55,303 nucleotides of DNA, from assembly GCA_004558205.1 (NCBI GenBank), contig SFDM01000026.1:1-55303 (forward strand). The letters are read 5' to 3'. The notes beneath the pieces were generated by a model that was not told where the DNA came from, searched no databases, and saw nothing but the letters and a program-made list of their open reading frames with translations. Origin of the DNA: Pyramidobacter piscolens (lineage in GTDB: Bacteria; Synergistota; Synergistia; Synergistales; Dethiosulfovibrionaceae). The stretch's first letter is position 1; the number at the start of each line of letters is the position of its first letter. Positions 33,565 to 43,250 of the stretch are shown in pieces. Made by a program: the position numbers and the translations under genes.

Positions 33565-36500
33565 ATGAGCTTACAGGGGACGCGCCGGAATAGTTTGCTG
33601 ACGATGACCCTGATATTCTCGCTGGTTCTGATGGCGATTCTGGCGGGGACCGTTTTTGTGGACTATCGGAAGACGACGCAGAACGAGATGGCGCGGACGC
33701 GCCAGATCCTTTTGGGCTCCGCCAGCGAGCAGGCCCGTATTTTTGACGCCCGGCTGAGAGGGCAGTTCAACGCCATCCGGTCCTTTGCCAGCAGCATGTC
33801 CGTTCAGGACTCCTACGACATGGGAATCCTGCGCAGGAGGCTGGCGGCCATCGTGAAAAATACCGACTTTATCAACATGAGCGTGGCCGACGCCAGCGGC
33901 CGGAACTTTTACGCCGACGGAGCCGAGAGGGACATCTCCGACCGCGAGTATTTCCGCAGGACCATGGCCGGCGAGGAAGTCCTTGAGCTGGTGGACGCGG
34001 GCAGGGTCAGCGGCGTGCAGAGCTTTATCATTTCCACGCCCGTGCGCAGCGGGGGCGTGGTGCGCGGCGCCGTGGTCGCCTCCTTCGACGAGGCGGCTTT
34101 TCGCGACGTGCTGATCACCGAAGCCTACGCCGGCGAGGCCTACAGCTTTGTCTGCAGCTCTGAGGGCAGGATCGTCATCGGGAGCCGCGAGAAAAACTAT
34201 ATGTGGGGCGACCTGCATGTGAAGGCCAATTTCTCTTTTTTCGACGCCCTTCGCGAGAAGGCCCTAAACGACGAGGCCTCACTGGCGGAGCTCCAGGCTG
34301 ATCTGCGCGCCCATCGCAGCGGCCTGATCTCCTACGCCATACTGGACGGTGTGAAGAGGATTGCCGTCTACGTGCCGTTGAGCGTCAACGGCTGGTGGCT
34401 CTTCAACGTCCTTCCCGACGGCGTGATGAGAAACGCCGTATCCAGCGCCGTGAAGGAAGGCTCGCGGCTCTACAGCGTGGTATTGCTGGCGGCGTTCCTT
34501 CTGGTGTCGATCGTGGTTCTCAGCGAACGGCAGAACCTCAGGAAGTTAAGAGCCGAGCAGGCCCGCCTCGAAGAGGCTCATAAGTGGCTTCAGGTCAGCG
34601 AGCAGGAGTACCGGATTGCTGCGCAGCAGACGGGCAAGGTGGTCATGCGTTACGACGTGGCGGCGAGACGCATGGTTTACGACGAAGACGTCAGCCAGGC
34701 CCTGCAGCTGCCCAAAGACGGCGAGAATTTCTGCGAGAGCATGATCGCCTCGGGCCGAATTTCGCCGGAAAGCCTGGAAGAGTTTAGAACCTTCTTCAGC
34801 GCCATGGAGCGCGGCGACGCCGGCGGGACCCTGAAGAGCGCGCGGACTGTCGACGCCGCCGGCAAGCCCCAGTGGTGCGCCGCCGAGTTCACCATGGTTT
34901 ACGACGCCGCCGGCGCGCCGCTCCACGCGGTGATTTCCCTGTGGGATATCACTGAGGAGCGCGAAAAGGAAGTGGCTTACAAGAAATGGGAAGAATCCGT
35001 CGCGGCCATTGACAAGAAAAAGATCGCCCTTTTCGAGCATAACCTGACCTTGGACCAGGTGGTCAGGGAATCGGGCGGCATGATCGACGCGGCGGTCTTC
35101 CGCAAGGGTGAAGCAGCCGCCTTTAACGACAGGACCAAGGCGCTGGCGGAGGCCGGCGTCTACCCCGACGAACAGCAGGATTATATCGCCTTTCTCAACA
35201 GGGAGCGGCTGATCTCCGATTTCTATCAGGGGCGCAGCCACCAGACCCTTGATTTCAGATGCCGCCTCGACGGCGAAGGCTGGCGCTGGCTCCGAGTGGA
35301 CGTACAGCTCGTCCAGTACGCCGACTCCAAGGAGGTCAAGGGCTATCTCCTCTACAGCGACGTCGACCAGGAGAAGCGCCGCCAGATGGAGCTGAAACGT
35401 CTTTCCGAGGAGGACGCCCTGACGGGGGCTCTGAACCGCGACGCCTTTATCAAAAAATGCGATTGGGCCCTCGCGCGAAGCGCGAAGGGAATCCGGAACG
35501 CCCTGATCCTGATCGACCTGGGGCAGTTCAAGCGCGTCAACGCGCTGCAGGGCCGGCAGACCGGCGATCAGCTGTTGGAGGATCTGACGCGGGGACTGCG
35601 TTCCATCACCCGCGACGAGGACTTCATAGGCCGCCTTGGGGGCGACGAGTTCGCCCTCTGCCTGAAGGACGTGCCCTACGACGCGCTGGTCGGCGCTCGG
35701 GCCCAGCAGGTCTGTGAGGTCCTGCGGCGCCAGATTGGGACGCTGAGTGTGACGGCAAGCCTGGGTATCGCTCTGTCACCGAAGGACGGCAAGACCTTTG
35801 GCGAGCTCTATGAGAGGGCCGACGTGGCTTTGTTCCACAGGACGCGCGTCAAGCAGGGCGGCTTCACCTTTTATAAAGAGGGGATGACCCGCGAAAACTT
35901 CCTGCTTCCCGGATCCTTGCCGGAGCACGCCCAGCCCGAAGGGCTGACGGCCTCCGCCGTCCCGGCGAAGAGGAGCGTCCTGCTGGCGGGGGATCTGGGG
36001 CTTGATCCGGAGGCCTTCCAGTCGCTTTTCGACGGCATGAATCTGATCACGGCGGAGGACGGCACCGACGCCCTTCGCCTGATCAAGGAATACGACCAGG
36101 ATCTTTCGGCGATCCTGCTGGACCTTTCGCTGAAGGACATGGACGGCCTGGAGGTCCTGAAGATTATCGAACGGGATCCCGCTATGTTCAGCGTTCCCGT
36201 GATCCTCTTCGGCGGCGGTGCCGAAAAGTTCCGTTCCGAGGCCATCCGCTTAGGGGCCGAGGACTTTATCAGCAAACCCGTGGATCTCCTTCTGATGAAA
36301 GCGCGGCTGTCCAGCGCCGTGGTCAAGCTCGAGAACGAGCGGCTGCGCGCGCAGAACAGCTACCTGGTGCTTCAGAACGCCGAGGAACAGCGTTACCGCA
36401 CGGTGCTCCAGAGCACGGGCACCGTGGTCTTCGAGTACGACTGGCTGAGCCGGCAGTGCGTCTATGACCCGCTGGTGAACCAATACCTGGCGGGACGTTA

Positions 36501-38058
36501 CGACAGCCGCCCCTTCTGGCAGATCCTCGAGGAGGACAGAGTGGCGATGCCCCAGGACGTGGCTAAAATGCGCGGCCTGATGGATTCTCTGGCGCGGGAC
36601 AAATCGTCCATGCGGCAGAGCATGAACGTGCTGCTTAAAACCGCCGGCGATGGCCGACGGCGCTGGTTCCGCTACAGCCTGGTCAAGATGCTTTCCGAGA
36701 CGGGAACGGTGCGGCGCGTCCTGGTGACGCTGAACGACGTGCACGACGAGGTGACGGCGAACAGGCGGCTGCGCTACCTTGCCGAGTACGACAGCCTGAC
36801 GGGCCTCCTGAACCGGCAGGCCTTCATGAAGCGGGCCGGGGAGATGGTGGCCGCGCGGCCCGGCAAGTCCTACGTGATCTCCTGTTTCGATATCGATAAC
36901 TTCAAGGTGGTCAACGACCGCTTTGGCCATGGTGAGGGCGACCGCCTTCTGCGCCACTTTGCGTCGGTTCTGCAAAAATGCGTGGATAATTACAATGGGA
37001 TCAGCTGCCGCATCAGCGCGGATAACTTCGCGCTGCTGCTGCCCAACGATCCGCAGATCCTGGACGAAGTGGCCCAGTTGCGGCGCCAGAGCTTCGACGA
37101 TTACGAGCGGCCGCTGAAGATCACCTTCAGCGTGGGGCGCTACGTGGTGGAGGATCCCTCGCTTCCCGTTAACGTGATGATAGACCGCGCTTCCCTGGCC
37201 CAGAAGAGCGTCAAGGGAAAATACGGACAGGAAGAGGCCTATTACAGCGACCAGATGCGCGCCAAAGTCCTCTACGAGACGCGCATCGTCAACGAGATGG
37301 AATCGGCGCTGGCGCGGGGGCAGTTCCGCCTGTTCCTTCAGCCGCAGTATGACACGGCGCAGAAAAAGGTGGTGGGGGCCGAAGCGCTGGTGCGCTGGAT
37401 CCATCCCGAACTGGGGCTTATCCCTCCGGGCAGTTTCATCCCGCTCTTCGAGCGCAACCGTTTTATCGAGAGGATGGATTGCAGCATCTGGGAGCAGAGC
37501 TGCCAGGCGCTTCGCAAGTGGATCGACCGGGGGCTGGACCCTATTCCGCTGTCGGTCAACATCTCCCGCGTGGAGATCGAAGACATGAACCTGTGCGAGG
37601 TCTTCATAAAGCTCATGATGAAATATTCACTGCCGCGGGAGCTGCTGCGGCTGGAGATCACCGAAAGCGCCTATGTCGAAAATCCCAGCCGGATCGCCGA
37701 AGTGGCGGGCGAGCTGCGGGCTTGCGGTTTCATCGTGGAGATGGACGACTTCGGCAGCGGCTACTCGTCGCTCAACATCCTCAGCAGCGCCCCTGTGGAC
37801 GTGCTGAAGCTGGACATGAAGTTCCTGTCCATGCAGAACGAGCGGCGCGGCGGCGTCATTCTGGAGTCCGTCATCAAGATGGCCTCCGAATTGGGGCTGG
37901 ACACCGTCGCCGAGGGCGTGGAGACCCAAAAGCAGGCCGAATTCCTGAGCCAAGCTGGCTGTACGGTCCATCAGGGCTATCATTACTCCAAGCCGCTGCC
38001 GCTTCAGGACTTTGAGCGCGCCTATTACCCCTCTGGGACGGACGTGCCGGAAGCCTGA
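33565..38058 (+). CDS. Membrane-bound hybrid c-di-GMP protein (GGDEF-REC-GGDEF-EAL)
   Basis: 1497 aa from the ATG behind AAGGGGGGAAGG. The domains in order are TM1 (~11-34), extracytoplasmic dCache-like sensor, TM2 (~302-320), PAS, a second PAS-like region, GGDEF1 with intact GGDEF at 692-696, a receiver with phospho-acceptor D853 (ILLDLSLKDMDG), PAS, degenerate GGDEF2 (SADNF at 1151-1155) and a C-terminal EAL domain with EAL at 1273-1275, TES, DDFGSGYSSL at 1394 and AEGVET. One cyclase site and the phosphodiesterase site are predicted functional, so it could make and break c-di-GMP. A (GACA)21 tract precedes it; with the GTG at 33442 the protein would gain 41 residues of DRQT repeats. Confidence 0.93.
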   Translation: MSLQGTRRNSLLTMTLIFSLVLMAILAGTVFVDYRKTTQNEMARTRQILLGSASEQARIFDARLRGQFNAIRSFASSMSVQDSYDMGILRRRLAAIVKNTDFINMSVADASGRNFYADGAERDISDREYFRRTMAGEEVLELVDAGRVSGVQSFIISTPVRSGGVVRGAVVASFDEAAFRDVLITEAYAGEAYSFVCSSEGRIVIGSREKNYMWGDLHVKANFSFFDALREKALNDEASLAELQADLRAHRSGLISYAILDGVKRIAVYVPLSVNGWWLFNVLPDGVMRNAVSSAVKEGSRLYSVVLLAAFLLVSIVVLSERQNLRKLRAEQARLEEAHKWLQVSEQEYRIAAQQTGKVVMRYDVAARRMVYDEDVSQALQLPKDGENFCESMIASGRISPESLEEFRTFFSAMERGDAGGTLKSARTVDAAGKPQWCAAEFTMVYDAAGAPLHAVISLWDITEEREKEVAYKKWEESVAAIDKKKIALFEHNLTLDQVVRESGGMIDAAVFRKGEAAAFNDRTKALAEAGVYPDEQQDYIAFLNRERLISDFYQGRSHQTLDFRCRLDGEGWRWLRVDVQLVQYADSKEVKGYLLYSDVDQEKRRQMELKRLSEEDALTGALNRDAFIKKCDWALARSAKGIRNALILIDLGQFKRVNALQGRQTGDQLLEDLTRGLRSITRDEDFIGRLGGDEFALCLKDVPYDALVGARAQQVCEVLRRQIGTLSVTASLGIALSPKDGKTFGELYERADVALFHRTRVKQGGFTFYKEGMTRENFLLPGSLPEHAQPEGLTASAVPAKRSVLLAGDLGLDPEAFQSLFDGMNLITAEDGTDALRLIKEYDQDLSAILLDLSLKDMDGLEVLKIIERDPAMFSVPVILFGGGAEKFRSEAIRLGAEDFISKPVDLLLMKARLSSAVVKLENERLRAQNSYLVLQNAEEQRYRTVLQSTGTVVFEYDWLSRQCVYDPLVNQYLAGRYDSRPFWQILEEDRVAMPQDVAKMRGLMDSLARDKSSMRQSMNVLLKTAGDGRRRWFRYSLVKMLSETGTVRRVLVTLNDVHDEVTANRRLRYLAEYDSLTGLLNRQAFMKRAGEMVAARPGKSYVISCFDIDNFKVVNDRFGHGEGDRLLRHFASVLQKCVDNYNGISCRISADNFALLLPNDPQILDEVAQLRRQSFDDYERPLKITFSVGRYVVEDPSLPVNVMIDRASLAQKSVKGKYGQEEAYYSDQMRAKVLYETRIVNEMESALARGQFRLFLQPQYDTAQKKVVGAEALVRWIHPELGLIPPGSFIPLFERNRFIERMDCSIWEQSCQALRKWIDRGLDPIPLSVNISRVEIEDMNLCEVFIKLMMKYSLPRELLRLEITESAYVENPSRIAEVAGELRACGFIVEMDDFGSGYSSLNILSSAPVDVLKLDMKFLSMQNERRGGVILESVIKMASELGLDTVAEGVETQKQAEFLSQAGCTVHQGYHYSKPLPLQDFERAYYPSGTDVPEA

Positions 38059-38112
38059 TAATAGGCGGCGAATAAGATGCCTGATAGGTACTCGCGAGCG
38101 TTGGCGTCTTGC

Positions 38113-38192
38113 TACTGTGCGGTAAAAACGCAAAAAGGGCACGGAGGGCCGGCCCCGGCCTCCAATTAAGCCGTTTAGCTACGAAAGGGTAT
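38113..38192 (-). repeat. R1 palindromic repeat, copy 3 (internal deletion)
   Basis: Only the two outer parts of R1 remain, joined at GGCCGGCCC: the right end (GCGGTAAAAACGCAAAAAGG) and the left end (CCAATTAAGCCGTTTAGCTA). The central ~85 bp, which are self-complementary, are missing, as expected after slippage across a hairpin. Confidence 0.75.
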
Positions 38193-38218
38193 CAATATGT
38201 GGCGACAAGAGTGACCTC

Positions 38219-38496
38219 ATGCAAATTCGCATTCAAAGCGCTTAATGACAGGCCGAAGATCAAGGTCAAAGGATTTCAACGCAAAGTCTGAATAGAAAGG
38301 ACGCAAAGGAAAAACAAGACTCGAATTATTAACAAAAAAACGAATTGGTGTGACGGTAATTTATATATTTTGATTAATTTTACGGTTCTAAAAGTCTTTC
38401 AAGGTTTTCCTTTGCGAACCTTTGCGCCCTTTGCGTTGAAATCTTTTGATGTGGCTCTTCGATTTGATATTAAGCACGTTGAATGCGAATTTGTGG
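38219..38496. repeat. R2 repeat, full-length copy with ~65-bp terminal inverted arms
   Basis: The left arm (38220-38286) and right arm (38429-38496) are inverted copies: ATTCGCATTC..GCGCTTAAT..AAGATC..GGATTTCAACGCAAAG against CTTTGCGTTGAAATC..CTTCGATTTGATATTAAGC..GAATGCGAAT. No transposase is inside. It looks like a MITE. The right arm carries the intact GATATTAAGCACG sequence which, in the fragment at 43251, is split by an R1 copy. Confidence 0.8.
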
Positions 38497-38512
38497 AAGC
38501 AATGCCGTAAGC

Positions 38513-38562
38513 AAGAGGGAGGGCTTGAACCGCGGAACCTGCGCGGCTCAAGCCCTCCCTCT
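38513..38562 (-). terminator. Hairpin downstream of the secreted protein gene
   Basis: AAGAGGGAGGGCTTGA and its complement form a long stem around CCGCGGAACCTGCGCGG. The flanking T tract is on the plus side rather than the minus side, so its effect on the leftward gene is uncertain. Confidence 0.6.
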
Positions 38563-38574
38563 TTTCAGCTTTTT

Positions 38575-39987
38575 CTATCCCGCGGCGGGGACGTTGATCC
38601 TAGTGATTCTTCGCTGGTATTTCTCGGGATACTTCCAGTCTTTTGTCTGTTTCACGTAGGTCTCTTCGACTTCTATCTTGCCGTCCTTGACGCCCATAAC
38701 GGTGAAGCTGCTCCGGCTGCTGCATTTTTTCAGCATGGACGTTTCCTTCAGAGGAATCTCGTAGACCGCCGCCGAGAAGCCGCAGTCCAGCTCCGAGACG
38801 GGCGGGCGTTTCTGGCTGTAATCCAGCAGAGTGTAGGCTACTCTCTGGGAGTCGATCCAGAACGCCGAGTCCAGGCCGGTGAGCGTGACCACCCGTTCAA
38901 AGCGGTTGCCGCCGTTCTGCTCGCCAGGCACGAACTTGAAGATCTGAAAGTCGCGCACCACCGACGTGCCGCAGTCGAACATATAAAGGTCTTCCGCCAC
39001 GGCGACCTCGGAGCAGAACGCGGCGGCCTCGAGGGGATGGAAGGCTAAGAATCCGAAGAGGGGATGGTAGAAGTAGATCCCCGGTTTTTCGTCAGCCAGC
39101 TCCTCGCCGGCGTCGGGGCCGACTGGGAACCAGATGAGAGCGTCGGCGTCGGGGTCGGCGTTCTTCGTGAACTGGAGCGCCGCGTCGTCGATGTCGACCA
39201 GGCGCCCCTTTTTGATGCGCCGAAGCTTCTCGTCTTCGATGATGTACTGTTCGCCGAGCTTATCCTCCGGCGTGGCGGATGGCAGCCATTCGCAGAGCTT
39301 TTCGGACTTGACGGCGCGCAGGTCGCCCCATTCCTCGGGGGTTGGCACGTAATACCGCGTCATCAGGGCCGCGTGGCCGTAGAGTCGTTCCAGAGCGAAT
39401 TCCTCTCTGTCGGTACAGGCTTTGAAAAGGCTTGACTCCCCCGTGACGGCGTCCATGATCGAGATCTGCCGGAAAAGGCGGCCGCCCAAGGGCGGGTTTT
39501 CACGCAGAGACGTGTAGATCATCCGGCCCTCCCCGATCCACATCGGCGTGCGTCCCGGGACCTGCTGCAGTTTTTTCAGCGGCCCCCCGATGTCGTACAC
39601 CCTGATCGTGGAGTCCGAGGGCGTTTCGATGGCCGCGTAATCGCCGTACTCCGCGGCCGAAACCACGTTCATGTCCTCCATCTCCCGGGGCGTCAGTGGG
39701 ATCAGGCCAACGTAGCGGCCGTCCTGGGCAAGGTTGAAGATCGCTATGCCGCTTTCTTCGGCGATCCCCGGGATCTTTTGAGGATCCATAATCACGTAGG
39801 CTAAAAAAGGCTCCTGCTCGTTTCCCTTCATCTGCCAGATCGCGTCGGCCAACTCGATTTCCCTGCCCCCAACGGTTCTGTAGAGCGTATCCGTTTCAGG
39901 GTCATGCCGGTATTCCTGAGCGCCCAGCGCCGCGCTGCAGGATAGAACGAAAAGCGCGAGCGCTAAAGCGCCGATCCTTTTCATCAT
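38575..39987 (-). CDS. Secreted protein of unknown function (470 aa)
   Basis: An N-terminal signal sequence (MKRIGALALALFVLSCSAALGAQE) is followed by a beta-rich body with irregular repeats such as GRYVGLIPL, VSAAEYGDYAAIE, GEGRMIYTSL, DADALIWFPVG and DSAFWIDSQRVAYTL, suggesting a beta-propeller. The cysteine in the signal (VLSC) could be a lipobox but the pattern is weak; cleavage at ALGA is as likely. I do not recognise a family. It is divergent from the UshA-like gene at 40183 and ends before repeat R2. Confidence 0.75.
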   Translation of the reverse strand: MMKRIGALALALFVLSCSAALGAQEYRHDPETDTLYRTVGGREIELADAIWQMKGNEQEPFLAYVIMDPQKIPGIAEESGIAIFNLAQDGRYVGLIPLTPREMEDMNVVSAAEYGDYAAIETPSDSTIRVYDIGGPLKKLQQVPGRTPMWIGEGRMIYTSLRENPPLGGRLFRQISIMDAVTGESSLFKACTDREEFALERLYGHAALMTRYYVPTPEEWGDLRAVKSEKLCEWLPSATPEDKLGEQYIIEDEKLRRIKKGRLVDIDDAALQFTKNADPDADALIWFPVGPDAGEELADEKPGIYFYHPLFGFLAFHPLEAAAFCSEVAVAEDLYMFDCGTSVVRDFQIFKFVPGEQNGGNRFERVVTLTGLDSAFWIDSQRVAYTLLDYSQKRPPVSELDCGFSAAVYEIPLKETSMLKKCSSRSSFTVMGVKDGKIEVEETYVKQTKDWKYPEKYQRRITRINVPAAG

Positions 39988-40182
39988 GACGATCTCCCTT
40001 CAGCCCTAAGGCACCATATTTGATCTATTCTGCGGGTCATTATATCGCCGGCGCCGCGCAAAGTACAGACAGCCTCGCTGCTTTTGTGCAAAGACGGAGC
40101 GCGAGCTTTCGTTGTTTTTTGTGATGGCTCATAGTAAAATGCTCTTGGATTTGCAGATAATATCGATGTATTGGAGATGAAG

Positions 40183-41826
40183 ATGATGAAAAAGTTCTGG
40201 AGAAAAGGTTTGTTCGCCCTGCTGGCGCTGGCGCTGTTTCACGAAACGGCCTGGGCGGGCGCGGTTACGGTCCTGTCGATGAACGACATCCACAGCGGCT
40301 TGTTTCCCGTGGAGGCCACGGTGAAGCGCGATGGCCGTGAGGTGAAGGAGAAGGTGGGCGGCGCGGCGAAGATGATCTCCCTGCTGGAACGGGAGCGCGC
40401 GGCGGCTCCCGGGCAGACGCTGTCCCTGTCGGCGGGCGACTTCACCGACGGCGCTCTGTTCTACTATTTTAACGGCGATCCCGAGATCCTGGCGCTGAAC
40501 CGTATGGGCTGGGACGTATCGGCCGTGGGCAACCACGAGTTTGACCACGGCATGATCGGCTTCCGCAAGATGCTGGGCATGCTCAAGTTCCCGTTGATCA
40601 GCAGCAACTTGGTGTTCCGCGACGTGTCGCTGAACGCCATGGTGCGCCAGACCTTTACGAAGACCCTGGCCGACGGTACGAAGGTGGGCGTTTTCGCCCT
40701 CATGACGCCTGAACTTGGATTCGTCAGCAACATCACCAAAGAGGGCGAGGTGCGCGTGGAACAGGACCTGGCCGCCGTCGCGAAGGAGCAGGTCCGCCGC
40801 CTGCGCGAGGAGGAAGGCTGCTCCGTGGTGATCGCCCTGACCCATATCGGCTTTGAAAACGACAAGCTGCTGGCGTCGCAGGTGACGGGCGTCAACGCGA
40901 TCGTGGGAGGCCACTCTCATACCGAGGTGCCCGAGCTGACACTGGTGAAAAACCCCGAGGGCATGGAAGTCCCCGTGACTCAGACGGGAGCCTATGGGCG
41001 CTACCTGGGCAAACTGGTGCTGGACGTGAAGGACGGCGTCACCCAGAAGGAAGGCACCCGCTGGGAGCTGATCGACCTGGAGCAAGGCGTGCCTCTGGAG
41101 CCGGAAGCGGCGGCAGAATTGAAGCTCTACGACGACAAGCTTCAGACGGAGCTTGGCAAGGCTGTGGCCGTGAGCAAAGACCCCTGGGACGCCGGAAAAG
41201 CCTTCGTTCGCTCGCGGGAATCCAACGTGGGGTCCTTCATGGCCGACGCCATGAGGTGGAAGACGGGGACCGACGTGGCCTTCGTCAACGGCGGCAGCAT
41301 CCGCGGCGACCGCGTTTACCCCGCCGGCGACGTCTCCTTCAAAATGCTGTACACGATCATGCCCTTCGTCAACTACCTGAACAGGCTGGAGATGACGGGA
41401 GCCCAGCTGAAGGAGTTCCTGGAGAACTCCGCGTCCTGCATGATCGTGGAGGGCGACGGTTACGACGCCAGTACTCGCGGCGCCACCGGCGGCTTCGAGC
41501 AGGTCTCGGGCCTTCGCGTGACCTTTGACCGCAAAGCGCCTCCCGCGCTGATCGACAACAGCGGCGCGCTGGTCAGGCCCGGGAGCCGCGTCACAAAGGT
41601 GGAGCTCGCCAAAGCCGACGGGACCTACGAGCCCCTGGACCCCGCCAAAACCTACAGCGTGACCCTGTACAAGTGGACCGCCGACGGCGGCGACAAGTTC
41701 TATTCCGTCAAGGGGATCAAGAGCGTGGAAACCTATCTGAATAACGTAGACGTGCTGGTGGAGTACCTGAAGAGCTTTGACGGCCCCTTCAGCCTGCCGC
41801 CTCTGGGACGGATGATCTTCGAGTGA
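40183..41826 (+). CDS. Periplasmic 5'-nucleotidase / UDP-sugar hydrolase (UshA-like)
   Basis: 547 aa with a signal peptide ending AWA. The metallophosphatase domain has SMNDIHSG, AGDFTDG, GNHEFDHG and IVGGHSHTE (metal ligands Asp, His, Asp, Asn, His, His). The 5_nucleotid_C domain has FVNGGSIRGD, MPFVNYLNRLEMTGAQLKEF and YKWTADGGDKF. It would hydrolyse 5'-nucleotides or nucleotide sugars outside the cytoplasm for salvage. The start MMKKF follows GGAG; earlier in-frame codons sit on the ribosome-binding site. Confidence 0.93.
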   Translation: MMKKFWRKGLFALLALALFHETAWAGAVTVLSMNDIHSGLFPVEATVKRDGREVKEKVGGAAKMISLLERERAAAPGQTLSLSAGDFTDGALFYYFNGDPEILALNRMGWDVSAVGNHEFDHGMIGFRKMLGMLKFPLISSNLVFRDVSLNAMVRQTFTKTLADGTKVGVFALMTPELGFVSNITKEGEVRVEQDLAAVAKEQVRRLREEEGCSVVIALTHIGFENDKLLASQVTGVNAIVGGHSHTEVPELTLVKNPEGMEVPVTQTGAYGRYLGKLVLDVKDGVTQKEGTRWELIDLEQGVPLEPEAAAELKLYDDKLQTELGKAVAVSKDPWDAGKAFVRSRESNVGSFMADAMRWKTGTDVAFVNGGSIRGDRVYPAGDVSFKMLYTIMPFVNYLNRLEMTGAQLKEFLENSASCMIVEGDGYDASTRGATGGFEQVSGLRVTFDRKAPPALIDNSGALVRPGSRVTKVELAKADGTYEPLDPAKTYSVTLYKWTADGGDKFYSVKGIKSVETYLNNVDVLVEYLKSFDGPFSLPPLGRMIFE

Positions 41827-41935
41827 TTTTTTTCAGCCTTTTGGGTGATGCTGCTTCCCTCTGAGAGGATATAATAAGAACCATAGGGGAAACCGTCCGC
41901 TTTCGCCCCGCGCCGGCCTATTGTCAAAATCTCCA

Positions 41936-41963
41936 TTGACAGGGAGCGCTCAGGGTGTAAAGT
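41936..41963 (+). promoter_or_regulatory. Promoter of the coiled-coil secreted protein gene
   Basis: TTGACA, a 16-nt spacer and TAAAGT, ~50 nt before the start codon. Confidence 0.65.
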
Positions 41964-42013
41964 GAAGCCATAGAATGGCCGTGATTCCCACCAACGAGGA
42001 GGAGTTGTACATC

Positions 42014-43171
42014 ATGAAAAAATTAACACGTTCCCTGTGCGCGCTGCTGGGCGCGGTACTGCTCGTTTCGGGCGGCGCGGCGTCCCTTTCTGCGGCCCCT
42101 CTTTCCGAACAGCTTTCGTCCCAGTGGGACAAGCTTTCCGAAAAGCTCGGCAAGGCTTCGGAGCTGAGGGAGAGGCTGCCCAGCCTGCCCGACAGCGCCT
42201 ATTTCGGCGCCGACAAGAAGAGCACTAACGAAAAAATCACTGGGCTTCTGCGCGAGGCCCAGTCCATCCTTCTGTCGTCGGACGCCCTGAAGCTGGTCAA
42301 GCGTTCGGAGCAGATCAAGGAGAAACTGCCCAAGCTCTACAGGACCATCGAGGAGTATAAGGAGAAGCGCATCGGCGCTCCCGCCAAGTCCCTCAACCCT
42401 CTGACCGATACGGTGGCGGACTGCGACCGGAAGATCGCCGAGGCGGAGAAGGACATCGCGCGCCTTGACAATGAGCTTCAGGAAATCCGCGGCAAGGTGG
42501 TCGCTGAAATGCGCGGCTGGGGGCTGAAACTGACCGATGCGCAGGCCGACGTGCTTTTCTCGTCGGTGGTGGGCGACGACCTGCTGAAGAACGCCGTGAT
42601 CTTCGAGAACGTGAAGGGCGTGACGGAACAGCTTTCAGCGCTGCTGGGGCAGAACCGGGGCGACGTGTCGGTGGCGCGCAAGTACTACGGCATGTATGTG
42701 ACGCTGATCGACATCCTCCTGGACTGTCAGAACCGCTTCATCGAGCAGATCGACAGCACCTGGATCCCCCAGGTGAGCGCCATCGCCGACGGCGCTTCCC
42801 AGAGCCTCAGGGAAGCGCGCCAGGCTCTGAACCGGAGCGATTTTACCGCGGCGCAGAAGAGCATTTTCAGGAACAACGCGGCGTCCAACGAGCTGACCGT
42901 GGCGGCGGCTTCCAAGTACCGCCAGCTGCTGACGCTCCAGAAGAGGAGCGTCCAGAAGTGCGTAGACAACATCAAGCGCGACCGCGAGGTGGCGCTCAAC
43001 ACCTACGCGACGGTGAGGCACATCAGCGACATGAGCACGGTCATGCGCTCGGGCATCCAGCTTTTCGACATCCTGTCGGCCATGCAGCTGCCCGAGATCC
43101 AGTCCTTCGAGAGCGCCGGCGTCCGCAAGGAATTCGACGAGATCACCAGGCGCCTGCAGTCCCAGCAGTAG
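42014..43171 (+). CDS. Secreted alpha-helical (coiled-coil) protein of unknown function
   Basis: 385 aa. A signal peptide (MKKLTRSLCALLGAVLLVSG) ends near LSAAP. The rest is almost wholly helical with heptad-like stretches (VADCDRKIAEAEKDIARLDN then ELQEIRG, RQALNRSDFTAAQKSIF). It resembles no family I can name. It has its own promoter and a strong GAGGAGGAG ribosome-binding site. The two genes of unknown function on the opposite strand (43549, 44009) are convergent with it, and all three contain helical, charged sequences, but there is no proof of a shared role. Confidence 0.8.
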   Translation: MKKLTRSLCALLGAVLLVSGGAASLSAAPLSEQLSSQWDKLSEKLGKASELRERLPSLPDSAYFGADKKSTNEKITGLLREAQSILLSSDALKLVKRSEQIKEKLPKLYRTIEEYKEKRIGAPAKSLNPLTDTVADCDRKIAEAEKDIARLDNELQEIRGKVVAEMRGWGLKLTDAQADVLFSSVVGDDLLKNAVIFENVKGVTEQLSALLGQNRGDVSVARKYYGMYVTLIDILLDCQNRFIEQIDSTWIPQVSAIADGASQSLREARQALNRSDFTAAQKSIFRNNAASNELTVAAASKYRQLLTLQKRSVQKCVDNIKRDREVALNTYATVRHISDMSTVMRSGIQLFDILSAMQLPEIQSFESAGVRKEFDEITRRLQSQQ

Positions 43172-43250
43172 AGAAAGCGGGCGCCGCCCGCTTCAAGGGC
43201 CCGCGTCTTACCCCGAGGCGGTCCCCGGCGTACCAACAGCATGTCCGTGA

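Noticed and set aside
38265..38275. GGTCAAA in R2 as a CtsR box
   Set aside because: It is a single heptad without a second copy at 3-nt spacing, and it occurs in every R2 copy.
38646..38662. Possible fourth parS (TGTTTCACGTAGGTC)
   Set aside because: Only the left half matches; the right half is not complementary and it lies inside a coding region.
40232..40250. parS-like TGTTTCACGAAACGG in the nucleotidase signal-peptide region
   Set aside because: The central CACGTG is broken, so it does not fit the ParB consensus.
41936..43171. Treating the 42014 coiled-coil gene as a phage tail or pilus component
   Set aside because: No neighbouring phage or secretion genes, and the sequence gives no family match; left as unknown.
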